A stretch of 59,731 nucleotides of DNA from positions 12,160 to 71,890 of the forward strand of contig DKZK01000009.1 of assembly GCA_002493625.1 (NCBI GenBank), given 5' to 3'. Below, piece after piece: positions 43,361 to 52,477 of the stretch (position 1 is its first letter; each line of letters opens with the position of its first letter). The notes under the pieces are model-generated. The model did no database searches, was not told the origin of the DNA, and was given only the letters and a program-made list of their open reading frames with translations. Source of the DNA: Lachnospiraceae bacterium UBA7076. Lineage in GTDB: Bacteria > Bacillota > Clostridia > Lachnospirales > Lachnospiraceae. The position numbers and the translations under genes are program-made.

Positions 43361-44458
43361 ATGCGATACGAGATAGGCAGCTTTTATGAATATGAAGAAT
43401 TGCCAAAAAAAAACATTAATGCTGCGAGGCTTGCGGATTTCCTGTGTGACAGGGCGGTGCTTCTTGGCAGCGGCAGGGATGCCATCGAATATGCAATTTC
43501 TGATATAGAGAGCAAAAAGAAAGTAAATAAGCGTGTTTTACTTCCTGCATATACATGTGATACGGTAATAATTCCGTTTGAGGCGGCAGGGTATGATATT
43601 GCTTTTTTCCACATAGATAAACAGTTGAATATTTTAGCTGATGAGTTTTATAATCTGGCTGAGAATTTTCGACCTGATATTATTTTGTTTCATACATATT
43701 ACGGTTATGATGGTTTTTCTGAAATCCGTCCGAAGCTTGAGGAGTATAAAAATAAAGGTATCAGCGTTATAGAGGATATGACGCAGTCTTTGTTTCTGGA
43801 CATGAATGGATATGGCGCAGATTATTATGTAGGCAGTCTGAGAAAATGGTTTCCTGTTGCAGATGGGGGATTCTGTTTCCCGTGTGACGGAAAGGGACAG
43901 CGTAGGGAGTTATTGGATTGCCCGCATAAGGAAAACAGCATTTATGTTTCAATAAAGACAAAAGCAATGGAGCTTAAACGCAGGTATCTTGATGAAGGCT
44001 TTGATGATAAAGCGGAATTTCTTGCGCTTAATAAAAGGGCTGAGGAGCTTTTGGACAAAAAGACACAAATTTTCGGAATGTCCCATGAGGCAATGAAGTA
44101 TCTGGGAAGTGCGGATACTGATGAAATTTTAAAAATCAGAACAGATAATTTTGAAGTATTGAAAAGAGGTATCCGAAATATTGAATGGCTGGAAAATTTA
44201 ATGCCGGGAAATGCCGTTGCGCCGTTATATTATGCGGTATGTGTAAAAATGAAAAGAGAATATATACAGGAGGAAATGAAAAAGAAAAATGTTTTTCTTC
44301 CCGTATTATGGCCTATTCCCAAAAGCGCGGCTGTGTTTTTAAATGATGAAGAAAAATATATATACGATAATATGCTTGCCATTCCATGCGACCACAGATA
44401 TAACGAAAATGACATGCAGTATATTATCAATTGTATGGAAAATATAAAGGTATTGTAG
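43361..44458 (+). CDS. PLP-dependent aminotransferase-like protein (DegT/fold type I)
   Basis: This 365-residue protein has fold type I features: VLLGSGRDAIEYAI (cofactor phosphate loop), LLPAYTCDTVIIPFEAAGY, VIEDMTQSLFL (D139, which would bind the pyridine N), and SLRKWFPVADGG with K162 as the likely Schiff-base lysine. It is divergent from PseC and ArnB, and the usual substrate signature is not obvious. Related proteins are often encoded beside WbqC-family genes, as here. It may make an additional amino sugar or a modified acyl group for the glycan. The ATG follows the methyltransferase stop by 1 nt. Confidence 0.65.
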   Translation: MRYEIGSFYEYEELPKKNINAARLADFLCDRAVLLGSGRDAIEYAISDIESKKKVNKRVLLPAYTCDTVIIPFEAAGYDIAFFHIDKQLNILADEFYNLAENFRPDIILFHTYYGYDGFSEIRPKLEEYKNKGISVIEDMTQSLFLDMNGYGADYYVGSLRKWFPVADGGFCFPCDGKGQRRELLDCPHKENSIYVSIKTKAMELKRRYLDEGFDDKAEFLALNKRAEELLDKKTQIFGMSHEAMKYLGSADTDEILKIRTDNFEVLKRGIRNIEWLENLMPGNAVAPLYYAVCVKMKREYIQEEMKKKNVFLPVLWPIPKSAAVFLNDEEKYIYDNMLAIPCDHRYNENDMQYIINCMENIKVL

Positions 44459-44478
44459 TCTGATTAAGGAGGTTTCCT

Positions 44479-45210
44479 ATGCTGTTAGCAGGTCATCAGC
44501 CTAATTATTGGCCTTATCCGGGGCTGATTGGAAAAATAATGAAGGCGGATAAATTTGTTTATGTTACAAAGGTTCAATTTGAGAAAAAAAGTTGGCAGAA
44601 ACGCAATCGCTTAAGGACAAAGGAGGGATGGAGCTATATTCAGGTGCCCACGCTTACCAGTGGAAAATTTGAACAAAAAATATGTGATGTTCAAATTGAT
44701 AATAAGACAAATTGGGCAGAAAAACATATGAAAACAATTGAGTTATTATATGGTAAAGCTCCGTTTTATCCGGTTTATAAGGACAGGCTGCATGAAATAT
44801 ATGAAGAAAAATGGGAGTATTTATCTGATTTGGACATCTGTATTATGAATTTTATTCTTGAACAGCTTTCCAATGATACGGCTGTTTTTTATGATAAGGA
44901 TTATGATTTTCAAGGTCATAAAACGGGCATGCTTGTTGATATGTGTAATAAGCTGGAGTGTGATACATATTTGTCTAATCTGGGGAGTCAGGCGTATGTT
45001 GATATAGACGTATTTACTGACGCAGGTCTGAACCATTTGTATATAGACTATACAGGAGCAGAATACAATCAGCAATTTAGGGGCTTTGAACCCGGATTGT
45101 CCATTCTTGATATGATGATGAACTGTGGTAATGATAAAACAAGGCAGATTATTCTTGACGATAATAATTATAGATTTAGTAATTTGAATGAGAAGATGAT
45201 GGAAGCATGA
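44479..45210 (+). CDS. WbqC-family protein
   Basis: The protein has 243 residues with the family's N-terminus (AGHQPNYWPYPGLIGKIMKADKFVYVTKVQFEKKSWQKRNRL, about residues 4-45), HQPNYWPY being the typical His-containing signature, and a C-terminal DMMMNCG stretch. WbqC-like proteins occur in O-antigen and flagellar glycan clusters. Their reaction is unknown to me; an acyl or amino-acyl transfer to an amino sugar has been a common guess. AAGGAGG precedes the ATG. The stop overlaps the pseG start by ATGA. Confidence 0.85.
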   Translation: MLLAGHQPNYWPYPGLIGKIMKADKFVYVTKVQFEKKSWQKRNRLRTKEGWSYIQVPTLTSGKFEQKICDVQIDNKTNWAEKHMKTIELLYGKAPFYPVYKDRLHEIYEEKWEYLSDLDICIMNFILEQLSNDTAVFYDKDYDFQGHKTGMLVDMCNKLECDTYLSNLGSQAYVDIDVFTDAGLNHLYIDYTGAEYNQQFRGFEPGLSILDMMMNCGNDKTRQIILDDNNYRFSNLNEKMMEA

Positions 45211-46247
45211 TTGCAATAAGAACAGATGCAAATAAAAAACTGGCGACGGGACATGTAATGCGATGCCTTACAATCGCCAAGGAGCTGAAAAAACGGGGTG
45301 AGAGCGTTGTTTTTTTTACCGTGGAGGCTGAATGTAAATCAATAATCGAAGCAAATTCTTTTAGCGCGGTTATGCTCGATGGCGTGTGGAATAATCTTGA
45401 GGAGGAGCTTGACGAAATGAAAGGCATTATAATAAAAGATAATGTCCGGCTGCTTGTGGTTGACTCCTATTATGCTTCTCCAAAGTATCTGAAGGAAATA
45501 AATGATATTGTTCCGGTTTTGTATGTTGACGATTTTTTTTCGCATAAGTACGAGGTAAGCTACCTGTTGAATTACAATGGCTTTTCTTTTTTATATGACT
45601 ATGAAAAAAGATATGAAAATGAGGCTGTGGTCTGTATGCTGGGACCATCCTATGCGCCCCTCAGGGAGGAATTTGCCGATGCTGAAAAAAAATGCAGCGA
45701 TAAGGTCAAACGGATTTTGCTGTTGTGCGGCGGCGGTGATATACGGAATTGTTTAGGGCAGCAGCTTGATTTTTTTTCGGACCAGTCAGGTTTTTCGGAA
45801 TATGAATTTGTTGTGGTTGCAGGCAGGTTAAATGACAATTTTCAGGAGCTTAAGGACAAGGAAGCTGTATTTGCAAATGTTACCGTACTTGTGGATATAA
45901 ATAACATGGCGTCCGTTATGGCTGAATGTGACATGGCTGTTTCAGCGGCAAGCACAACCTTATATGAATTGTGCGCCATTGGCGTGCCGACTATATTTTA
46001 TGAAACATCGGAAGACCAGAAGATGGATGCATGTTTTTTTGACACCAACGAAATTATGGTACATGGCGGAAGCTTTATGGATGACGGAAAAGAAACGCTG
46101 AAAAATATATGGAAATATATTAAAGACTTTACGAAGGACAAATATATGTGGGAAATGTACCATGAAAGGATGATGAAGGTTGTTGACGGCATGGGAGCGC
46201 AGCGGATTGTGAATACATTATTGGAGGATATTGATAATGAAGTTTAG
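45207..46247 (+). CDS. pseG: UDP-2,4-diacetamido-2,4,6-trideoxy-beta-L-altropyranose hydrolase, PseG
   Basis: PseG removes UDP to release 6-deoxy-AltdiNAc for PseI. The protein has 346 residues, GT-B fold. The N-terminus IRTDANKKLATGHVMRCLTIA contains the catalytic His (H16) in the G-H-x-x-R context; VLYVDDFFSH and ILLLCGGGDIRN follow. The C-terminus ends in the nucleotide domain; there is no fused GNAT acetyltransferase as in some PseG-PseH fusions. Its substrate needs PseH acetylation, and no pseH is seen in the window. Confidence 0.9.
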   Translation: MIAIRTDANKKLATGHVMRCLTIAKELKKRGESVVFFTVEAECKSIIEANSFSAVMLDGVWNNLEEELDEMKGIIIKDNVRLLVVDSYYASPKYLKEINDIVPVLYVDDFFSHKYEVSYLLNYNGFSFLYDYEKRYENEAVVCMLGPSYAPLREEFADAEKKCSDKVKRILLLCGGGDIRNCLGQQLDFFSDQSGFSEYEFVVVAGRLNDNFQELKDKEAVFANVTVLVDINNMASVMAECDMAVSAASTTLYELCAIGVPTIFYETSEDQKMDACFFDTNEIMVHGGSFMDDGKETLKNIWKYIKDFTKDKYMWEMYHERMMKVVDGMGAQRIVNTLLEDIDNEV

Positions 46248-47268
46248 TGAGAAGATTAAAAATGGCGATGTGTACATTATTGCGGAAATGTCGGCAAATC
46301 ATGGCGGAGAAATAGAACGTGCAATAGAAATTATTGAGGCAGCGGCAAAGGCAGGGGCAGATTGTGTGAAAACGCAGACGTATACGGCTGACACCCTTAC
46401 TCTGGACTGTGATTTGGAGGCGTACCGGCTGAAAGGCGGCTTGTGGGACGGATACAATTATTATTCATTGTATAAGGAAGCATACACACCATGGGAATGG
46501 CAGCCTGTTTTGAAAGAAAAATGTGAGGAGCTTGGAATGGATTTTCTGTCCACGCCCTTTGACAGGACGGCTGTTGATTTTTTGGAAAATATGAACGTGG
46601 AATTTTATAAGATAGCGTCCTTTGAGCTTGTGGATATTCCCCTGATTGAGTATGTGGCATCCAAGGGAAAGCCCATTGTGATGTCATGCGGAATGGCGTC
46701 TGTGGAGGAGATAGATGAGGCTGTAAATGCCTGTAAAAAATATGGCAACGAAAATATTGTTTTGCTCAAATGCTGTAGTCAGTATCCTGCTCAGCCTGAG
46801 GATATGAATTTAGCTGTCATACCGGATATGAAAACCAGATTTAATAAGGTGGTGGGCTTGTCGGACCATTCCTTTGGTTCTCTTGCGCCGGTCATAGCGG
46901 TGTCTCTTGGTGCGCAGGTAATAGAAAAGCATATTTGCTTAAGCAGGGATATTGACACACCGGATTCAGGTTTTTCCATGAGCGTTGAGGAATTTGCAGG
47001 GATGGTTCAGGATGTGCGAAATGCTAAAATATTTATGGGAAGCTGCACGTATGAGCTGACGGAGCATGAGAAAAGCGGATTGAACAGCAGACGGTCCTTA
47101 GTGGCGTGCGCGGATATAAAAAAGGGCGATGTATTTACTGAGCATAATATAAAAAGCGTGCGTCCGGCAATCGGTATTTTGCCTAAGTATTATGATAAGC
47201 TTCTGGGAAAAAGAGCAAAGAAGGATTATAAATTTGGCGAACCGTTATGTTTCGATGAGGTAGAATAA
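46237..47268 (+). CDS. pseI: Pseudaminic acid synthase, PseI
   Basis: PseI condenses 6-deoxy-AltdiNAc with phosphoenolpyruvate to give pseudaminic acid. The 343-residue NeuB-family protein has a TIM-barrel domain (IIAEMSANHGGEIERAIEI, GADCVKTQTY, LSTPFDRTAVDFLE, KIASFELVDIPLI, VGLSDHSFG, IEKHICLSRD) and a C-terminal SAF antifreeze-like domain (SLVACADIKKGDVFTEHNIKSVRP). GGLWDGYNYYSLYKEAYTPWEW is the PseI form, distinct from NeuB and LegI. The start at ATG 46237 follows GGAGGA, overlapping pseG by 11 nt. Both PseI and the PEP mutase downstream draw on PEP. Confidence 0.92.
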   Translation: MKFSEKIKNGDVYIIAEMSANHGGEIERAIEIIEAAAKAGADCVKTQTYTADTLTLDCDLEAYRLKGGLWDGYNYYSLYKEAYTPWEWQPVLKEKCEELGMDFLSTPFDRTAVDFLENMNVEFYKIASFELVDIPLIEYVASKGKPIVMSCGMASVEEIDEAVNACKKYGNENIVLLKCCSQYPAQPEDMNLAVIPDMKTRFNKVVGLSDHSFGSLAPVIAVSLGAQVIEKHICLSRDIDTPDSGFSMSVEEFAGMVQDVRNAKIFMGSCTYELTEHEKSGLNSRRSLVACADIKKGDVFTEHNIKSVRPAIGILPKYYDKLLGKRAKKDYKFGEPLCFDEVE

Positions 47269-47291
47269 AGATAAGCGGTGAGGAGAGTAAA

Positions 47292-49139
47292 ATGGAATTT
47301 CCACATACATATTTTATGGATGAGGTCAGGGATGGATTTTATGTTTCGGGATTGATGAAAAGATATTGGGCGGCGCAGCTTGAGGTGCTGGCAGAAATTG
47401 ACAAGGTTTGCAGGAAATACGACATTACATGGTATGCAGATTTTGGAACACTTCTTGGGGCTGTGCGTCATAAAGGTTTTGTTCCATGGGATGATGACAT
47501 AGACATATGTATGATGCGGGACGATTATATGCGATTCAATGAAGTTGCGGAGGAGGAGCTTCCGCAAAGCTATGTTGTGCTTAATATACACAAAAATGAG
47601 GTTTATTATGATTATGTGACAAGGGTAACCAATGAGCATGGCTTGAATTTTGAGCGGGAGTATCTGGATAAATACCATGAATGTCCTTATGCAGTCGGAA
47701 TTGATATTTTTTCTCTGGATAAAATTTCACCGGATGAAAAGAAGGAGGAAAAAAGAAAACAGACGGCCAGGAGATTGATGAAAGCAGCAAACGACATGCC
47801 CTTTGATAATAGTGACAGCGTAAAGATACAGGAAATTTTTGAAACGGTTAAGGATATTTGCCATATAGACATAAATAGTCCGAAGCCTGTCAGGCAGCAG
47901 CTTTTTGAGGAGGCAGAGCATTTATTTACAATATTCAATGATGAGTCGGCAGCAGAGGTTGCATGCATGGGACTATGGATATCAATTAATAAATATAAAT
48001 ATCCCATTTCATGCTTTGATAAGGTGCTTCGTATGCCCTTTGAAGTTACGGAAGTTTCTGTGCCGGCAGAATGGGACGAAATTCTGAAAATTGAATATGG
48101 AGATTATATGCAAATTCAAAAAGGAGGCAGCGACCATGAGTATCCTCTTTATAAGGAGCAGGAGGAGTTTTTTATGGGGCTGGTGAAAACATATCCGTTT
48201 CAATATAAATTTAAGAAAGAGGATTTGGAAAAGGGCAGTCCTTTGTCAAAGCAGGGATTAAAGGCGGACTTGAAACTTTTTATTGCTTCAATCGGGCAGG
48301 CGCATAATATTCATATGTCGATGCTTCAATCGGGAAATTATAATATCTGCCTTGAAATGCTTGAAAAGTGTCATGCGAATGCGAACGGCATGGGTGAAAG
48401 GATTGAGAATGAGTATGGGGAAGGACATATTACGGTTCGTGTACTTGAGGAATACTTAGAGCTTCTTTATAACATACATCAGATGCTTCTGGAGGGACCT
48501 GTAAGCAGGGAGGCTGCGGAGATTATCGGGGAAAGCCTTAAGGAAATTCTTGATAAAATCACCCACAGTCTGGAGAAAAATATCTTTGACAGAAAAACCA
48601 TAGTGTTTCTCCCGGTTCGAGCCTGCTGCTGGGGAGCAATGGAGGATATGTGGGAAATGGCAGTCGGCAATTCGGAATGTGACGTATATGTTATTCCCAT
48701 TCCTTATTACGAGAAAGGCGCAAAAGGAGAGCAGGGAAAAATGTTTTATGAGGGAAATGAGTTTCCCGATAATGTAAAAATCACGGATTATAAGGACTTT
48801 GACTTAAGCGGAAGACACCCGGATGTTATTATAATACAAAACCCATATGATGAATGTAATTATACGTTCAGTGTTGCGCCTGAATTTTATTTACGTAATC
48901 TGAAAAATTCTACGGAAATGCTTGTTTATGTGCCATATTTTGTTTTGGATGAATTTACGCCTGACGACGACAGGGCAATGTATACAATGAGATATTTCTG
49001 CACGGTTCCCGGTGTTGTAAATGCAGATAAGGTAATTTTGCAGTCAGCGCAGATGAGGGACAGGTATATAGAATGTTTGACGAAATTTGCAGGAACGAAT
49101 ACCAGGAAAATATGGGAGGAAAAGATTGCGGTAAAATAA
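47292..49139 (+). CDS. LicD-family transferase with C-terminal glycerophosphotransferase-like domain (copy 3)
   Basis: This 615-residue protein has the same two-domain build as the genes at 33620 and 35511 but is more diverged (roughly half identical by eye). The LicD motif GTLLGAVRHKGFVPWDDDIDI is intact. The C-terminal domain has FLPVRACCWGAMEDMW, VIPIPYYEKGA, QNPYDECNYTFSV and CTVPGVVNADKVILQSAQM. A longer loop at KGEQGKMFYEGNEF resembles the ancestral family form more than copies 1 and 2 do. It is the closest LicD gene to the phosphonate operon. It ends 11 nt before a convergent gene. Confidence 0.8.
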   Translation: MEFPHTYFMDEVRDGFYVSGLMKRYWAAQLEVLAEIDKVCRKYDITWYADFGTLLGAVRHKGFVPWDDDIDICMMRDDYMRFNEVAEEELPQSYVVLNIHKNEVYYDYVTRVTNEHGLNFEREYLDKYHECPYAVGIDIFSLDKISPDEKKEEKRKQTARRLMKAANDMPFDNSDSVKIQEIFETVKDICHIDINSPKPVRQQLFEEAEHLFTIFNDESAAEVACMGLWISINKYKYPISCFDKVLRMPFEVTEVSVPAEWDEILKIEYGDYMQIQKGGSDHEYPLYKEQEEFFMGLVKTYPFQYKFKKEDLEKGSPLSKQGLKADLKLFIASIGQAHNIHMSMLQSGNYNICLEMLEKCHANANGMGERIENEYGEGHITVRVLEEYLELLYNIHQMLLEGPVSREAAEIIGESLKEILDKITHSLEKNIFDRKTIVFLPVRACCWGAMEDMWEMAVGNSECDVYVIPIPYYEKGAKGEQGKMFYEGNEFPDNVKITDYKDFDLSGRHPDVIIIQNPYDECNYTFSVAPEFYLRNLKNSTEMLVYVPYFVLDEFTPDDDRAMYTMRYFCTVPGVVNADKVILQSAQMRDRYIECLTKFAGTNTRKIWEEKIAVK

Positions 49140-49150
49140 TTTGTTTTTAT

Positions 49151-50320
49151 TTATAAGCCCGCAAGCCTAAGCATCTCCTGCACCCGTATATTATATGTGT
49201 GATTAGCCAGAACCTTTTCCTGGCCGTTTTTTGCAATCTGCATACGCTCGTCGTCATGGGTCAGGTAATAGTCGATTTTATTTAATAAATCGGGTATGCT
49301 TTCATATACGACAATATCTCTGTCTATGGTAAAATAGTCAGGGATTTCTATCTGCCAGTTTGATATTACAAAGCCCCCGAGCCCCATTGCATCATATGTC
49401 CGTACGGTGATTGCGGACTGTATGGATTTATGTATAATGTCAAGATTTATTTTGCTGCACTTAAATATTTTAGGCAGCATGGTGCCGGAATCCGCAATTC
49501 CCCGAAAACGGGCATTGGGAATATCCTGTGGGCTGCCGGTTGTGTAAAGGTCAAGACTGAAGCGTTCGCTTACTGCGCGCAGGACATTTTTTCTGTCACG
49601 CTCCGTACATTTATAGCCTATATAGTAGTCTGCTGCGATGTCTCTGTCGCAGCTTATATACCCGGGCTTTTTTGTCATGCCAAATGCAGACATTATTTCC
49701 CTTACCATATCATCACTTATGGAATCGCTGATAAAATTATAACCGTAAACATTACATTGGGCATTAATTAATCCCTCTATATAACCGCGTATATATGGAG
49801 GTATTTTGTCTTCAATGGAATTGTAGACGCTTTCTTTTGAATATAAAGAGCCTACAAAGGATACGTCACATGAGTATTTTTCTAAATCATCATCTGATAT
49901 TATGGCATTTTCAGCCAGCTTCACATCATGGCAGGAAGGAAGATAAAAGATATTGCTGTCAGGGTACATGGATTTAAACCTTGCTGCATAGAGCTTGTCA
50001 AAAATAAAAACATAGTTATGGGGATTTGGCAGGGTTTCCGAGTATAATGGAATACAGGGGCAGTCAACTATCCACGACAGATACGGGAGTCTGAAAATTT
50101 TACATACCTTTGAAACTATGGGAATATAGTTGATGGAGACAACAGCATTTACGGTTTCACAGTCGTAAAGGAAGTTGGCGAGCTTATTAACATATGACGA
50201 ATCCAAGTCAAAATCAGAGAAAGGCTCATGAAAACGGAGAACCTCATGTCCCAGATTTTCAAAAGTCAGAGAGAGCTTTTCATCAATTATACTTTCCCAG
50301 TAGCAAAAAACAATTCGCAT
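49151..50320 (-). CDS. CgeB-like family 1 glycosyltransferase (DUF3880 plus GT domain)
   Basis: The product has 389 residues. The N-terminal part (about 1-170) is DUF3880-like (FENLGHEVLRFHEPFSDFDLDSSYV, VVSINYIPIVSKVCKIFRLPYLSWIVDCP). The C-terminal part (about 260-385) is a GT1-type donor domain (FSLDLYTTGSPQDIPNARF, KINLDIIHKSIQSAITVRTYDAMGLGGFVISNW, EKVLANHTYNIRVQEML). Together they match the CgeB/spore-maturation type found in many flagellar glycan loci. The start is ATG 50320, 9 nt after AAGGAG; a TTG at 50326 is too close to the site. It is the only glycan gene on the minus strand between the main operon and the phosphonate operon, so it has its own promoter. Confidence 0.82.
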   Translation of the reverse strand: MRIVFCYWESIIDEKLSLTFENLGHEVLRFHEPFSDFDLDSSYVNKLANFLYDCETVNAVVSINYIPIVSKVCKIFRLPYLSWIVDCPCIPLYSETLPNPHNYVFIFDKLYAARFKSMYPDSNIFYLPSCHDVKLAENAIISDDDLEKYSCDVSFVGSLYSKESVYNSIEDKIPPYIRGYIEGLINAQCNVYGYNFISDSISDDMVREIMSAFGMTKKPGYISCDRDIAADYYIGYKCTERDRKNVLRAVSERFSLDLYTTGSPQDIPNARFRGIADSGTMLPKIFKCSKINLDIIHKSIQSAITVRTYDAMGLGGFVISNWQIEIPDYFTIDRDIVVYESIPDLLNKIDYYLTHDDERMQIAKNGQEKVLANHTYNIRVQEMLRLAGL

Positions 50321-50362
50321 TTTCAATTTCTCCTTAACAAGGTATTATCAATTTACTTCCGG

Positions 50363-50391
50363 TTGAAATCTTATCACTAAAATAATATAAT
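50363..50391 (+). promoter_or_regulatory. Sigma-A promoter of the phosphonate operon
   Basis: TTGAAA (50363-50368) and TATAAT (50386-50391) are separated by exactly 17 bp. It reads toward the PEP mutase gene at 50458, giving a leader of about 60 nt. The phosphonate genes therefore have a housekeeping promoter, independent of the flagellar sigma-28. Confidence 0.8.
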
Positions 50392-50457
50392 AAGATAGTA
50401 TGGAATGCAAGAGCAGATAATATTTTGTACTTTATTATACATTTAGGAGGAGTAAAA

Positions 50458-52467
50458 TTGAAAGCATTGATTTTAAACTCCGGAACAGGAAGCCGGATGG
50501 GGGTACTCACATCAGAGCATCCCAAATGCATGACAGAAATATACGGAACAGAAACGATAATAAGCCGTCAGCTGAAACAAATAGCAGAAAAAGGCATAAA
50601 AGATATCATAATAACAACAGGAAAATTTGACTCGGTACTGGAAAGCTACTGTGACAGCCTGAGTCTGCCCCTGAACATCACCTATGTAAAAAATCCAATA
50701 TACGACAAAACAAATTATATATACTCTATATACTGTGCTAGGGAGTACTTGGATGATGATATACTGCTGATGCATGGCGATCTGGTAGTGGAAAATGAAG
50801 CGCTTGATATGGTTATGGACAGCAGGGAAAGCTGCATGGCGGTAAGCACCACACTTCCCCTTCCGGAAAAGGATTTTAAGGCTGTGATAGCGAACGGACG
50901 TGTGCTTAAGGTTGGGATAAATTTCTTTGACAATGCTGTTGCAGCACAGCCGCTTTATAAGCTTAATAAGGAGGATTTCCGGCTTTGGCTTGATGAGATT
51001 GAGAGGTATGTGGACAGGAAGGAGACAGGCTGTTATGCGGAAAATGCATTTAATGATGTGTCAGACAATTGTCACATATATCCTGTTGATGTAAAGAATC
51101 TGCTGTGCGGCGAGATTGATAATGCAGAAGATTTGAAAGTTATGTCCGAACGTGTAAATGAGATGGAAAACCGGACGGTATATATGTGTTTTTCCACGGA
51201 TATTTTACATAGCGGGCATATAGATATTATAAAAAAGGCAAAACGTCTGGGGAAGCTTGTAATAGGCGTGCTTTCAGATGATGTGGTTGCAAGCTATAAA
51301 AGATACCCGCTGCTTCCTTTTTCCGAGAGAAAATCCATGTTTGAAAATATAGTGGGTGTACATTTCGTTGTGGAACAAAAGACATTAAGCTATAAGGAAA
51401 ATATCAAAATGCTGAAGCCTGCAATTGTTGTACATGGCGACGATTGGAAGAAGGGCTTTCAGAAGCCTGTCAGGGACGAGGTTGTTGCAGCGCTTTCAGA
51501 GTATGGCGGAAGGCTTGTTGAATTTGCATACTCGGACGATGAAAAATATCAGGAACTGGAGAAACGTGCAAGGGCAGAGCTGTCACTGCCGGGAATAAGA
51601 ATAGGAAGACTGAAACGTCTGCTTGAAATGAAGGGGCTTGTTACTGCCCTTGAGGCGCACAGCGGAATAACAGGGCTTATAGCAGAAAAAACCATGGTAT
51701 ATCAGGAGGGGAAAACCTATCAGTTTGACGCCATGTGGGTCAGCTCTCTCTGTGATTCCACAGCGAAGGGAAAGCCTGATATAGAGCTTGTCGATATGAG
51801 CTCACGGTTCCGTACCATTGACGATATCATGGAGGTCACAACAAAGCCGATTATATTTGACGGGGACACCGGAGGACTTACGGAGCATTTTGTGTATACC
51901 GTAAAAACTCTGGAGCGAATGGGTGTTTCCATGATTATAATTGAGGATAAGACGGGACTGAAAAAGAATTCTCTGTTTGGGACAGAGGTAGAGCAGACGC
52001 AGGACACAATAGAAAATTTCTGCATGAAAATAAAGGCGGGAAAAAGGGCGCAAAAATCGGAGGACTTCATGATATGCGCAAGAATAGAAAGCCTCATACT
52101 GGAAAAGGGAATGGAGGATGCGCTGAATCGGGCATTTGCATACTCTGACGCAGGGGCTGACGCCATCATGATACACAGCAGAAAAAAAGAGCCGGATGAA
52201 ATATTTTCCTTTGTGGAAAAATTCAGGGAGAAAAATGTCACAACCCCTATCGTTGTTGTACCGACCTCCTTCAACACGGTGACGGAGGAGGAATTTAAGG
52301 CAAGAGGAGTAAATGTTGTCATATATGCCAACCAGCTTACGAGAACAGGATTTCCTGCCATGCAGAAAGCGGCGCAGACTATATTGGAAAACCACAGGGC
52401 AAAGGAATGTGACGACATGTGCATGTCCATCAAGGACATAATAACATTGATTCCTGAGGAGGATTAA
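50458..52467 (+). CDS. pepM: Three-domain phosphonate enzyme: LicC/PntC-like nucleotidyltransferase, cytidylyltransferase-like domain, PEP mutase
   Basis: The product has 669 residues; TTG start at 50458, 7 nt after AGGAGG. Domain 1 (1-235) is a sugar/choline-type NTP transferase (LNSGTGSRMG at 6-15, PK at 22-23, MHGDLV with D108), like LicC or PntC. Domain 2 (236-375) is a TagD/GCT-like cytidylyltransferase with HSGH at 251-254; the GISTT-type motif expected near its end is replaced by YSDDEKYQEL from 358, so it may be inactive. Domain 3 (about 390-669) is PEP mutase with EDKTGLKKNS (496-505), the EDK-x5-NS signature that separates true mutases from lyases. It isomerises PEP to phosphonopyruvate. 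Domain 1 could then load the finished phosphonate with CMP. The two-domain form (domains 2+3) is common; the added LicC-like domain is notable. Confidence 0.88.
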   Translation: MKALILNSGTGSRMGVLTSEHPKCMTEIYGTETIISRQLKQIAEKGIKDIIITTGKFDSVLESYCDSLSLPLNITYVKNPIYDKTNYIYSIYCAREYLDDDILLMHGDLVVENEALDMVMDSRESCMAVSTTLPLPEKDFKAVIANGRVLKVGINFFDNAVAAQPLYKLNKEDFRLWLDEIERYVDRKETGCYAENAFNDVSDNCHIYPVDVKNLLCGEIDNAEDLKVMSERVNEMENRTVYMCFSTDILHSGHIDIIKKAKRLGKLVIGVLSDDVVASYKRYPLLPFSERKSMFENIVGVHFVVEQKTLSYKENIKMLKPAIVVHGDDWKKGFQKPVRDEVVAALSEYGGRLVEFAYSDDEKYQELEKRARAELSLPGIRIGRLKRLLEMKGLVTALEAHSGITGLIAEKTMVYQEGKTYQFDAMWVSSLCDSTAKGKPDIELVDMSSRFRTIDDIMEVTTKPIIFDGDTGGLTEHFVYTVKTLERMGVSMIIIEDKTGLKKNSLFGTEVEQTQDTIENFCMKIKAGKRAQKSEDFMICARIESLILEKGMEDALNRAFAYSDAGADAIMIHSRKKEPDEIFSFVEKFREKNVTTPIVVVPTSFNTVTEEEFKARGVNVVIYANQLTRTGFPAMQKAAQTILENHRAKECDDMCMSIKDIITLIPEED

Positions 52468-52477
52468 AGGGATAAAT

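Noticed and set aside
46237..47268. Sialic acid (NeuB) or legionaminic acid (LegI) synthase
   Set aside because: The loop before TPWEW and the companions pseB, pseC, pseG and pseF fit pseudaminic acid synthase.
51720..52439. A 239-codon open frame on the minus strand
   Set aside because: It is antisense to the PEP mutase domain, whose motifs are certain, and has no ribosome binding site or recognisable product; it reflects codon bias of the real gene.
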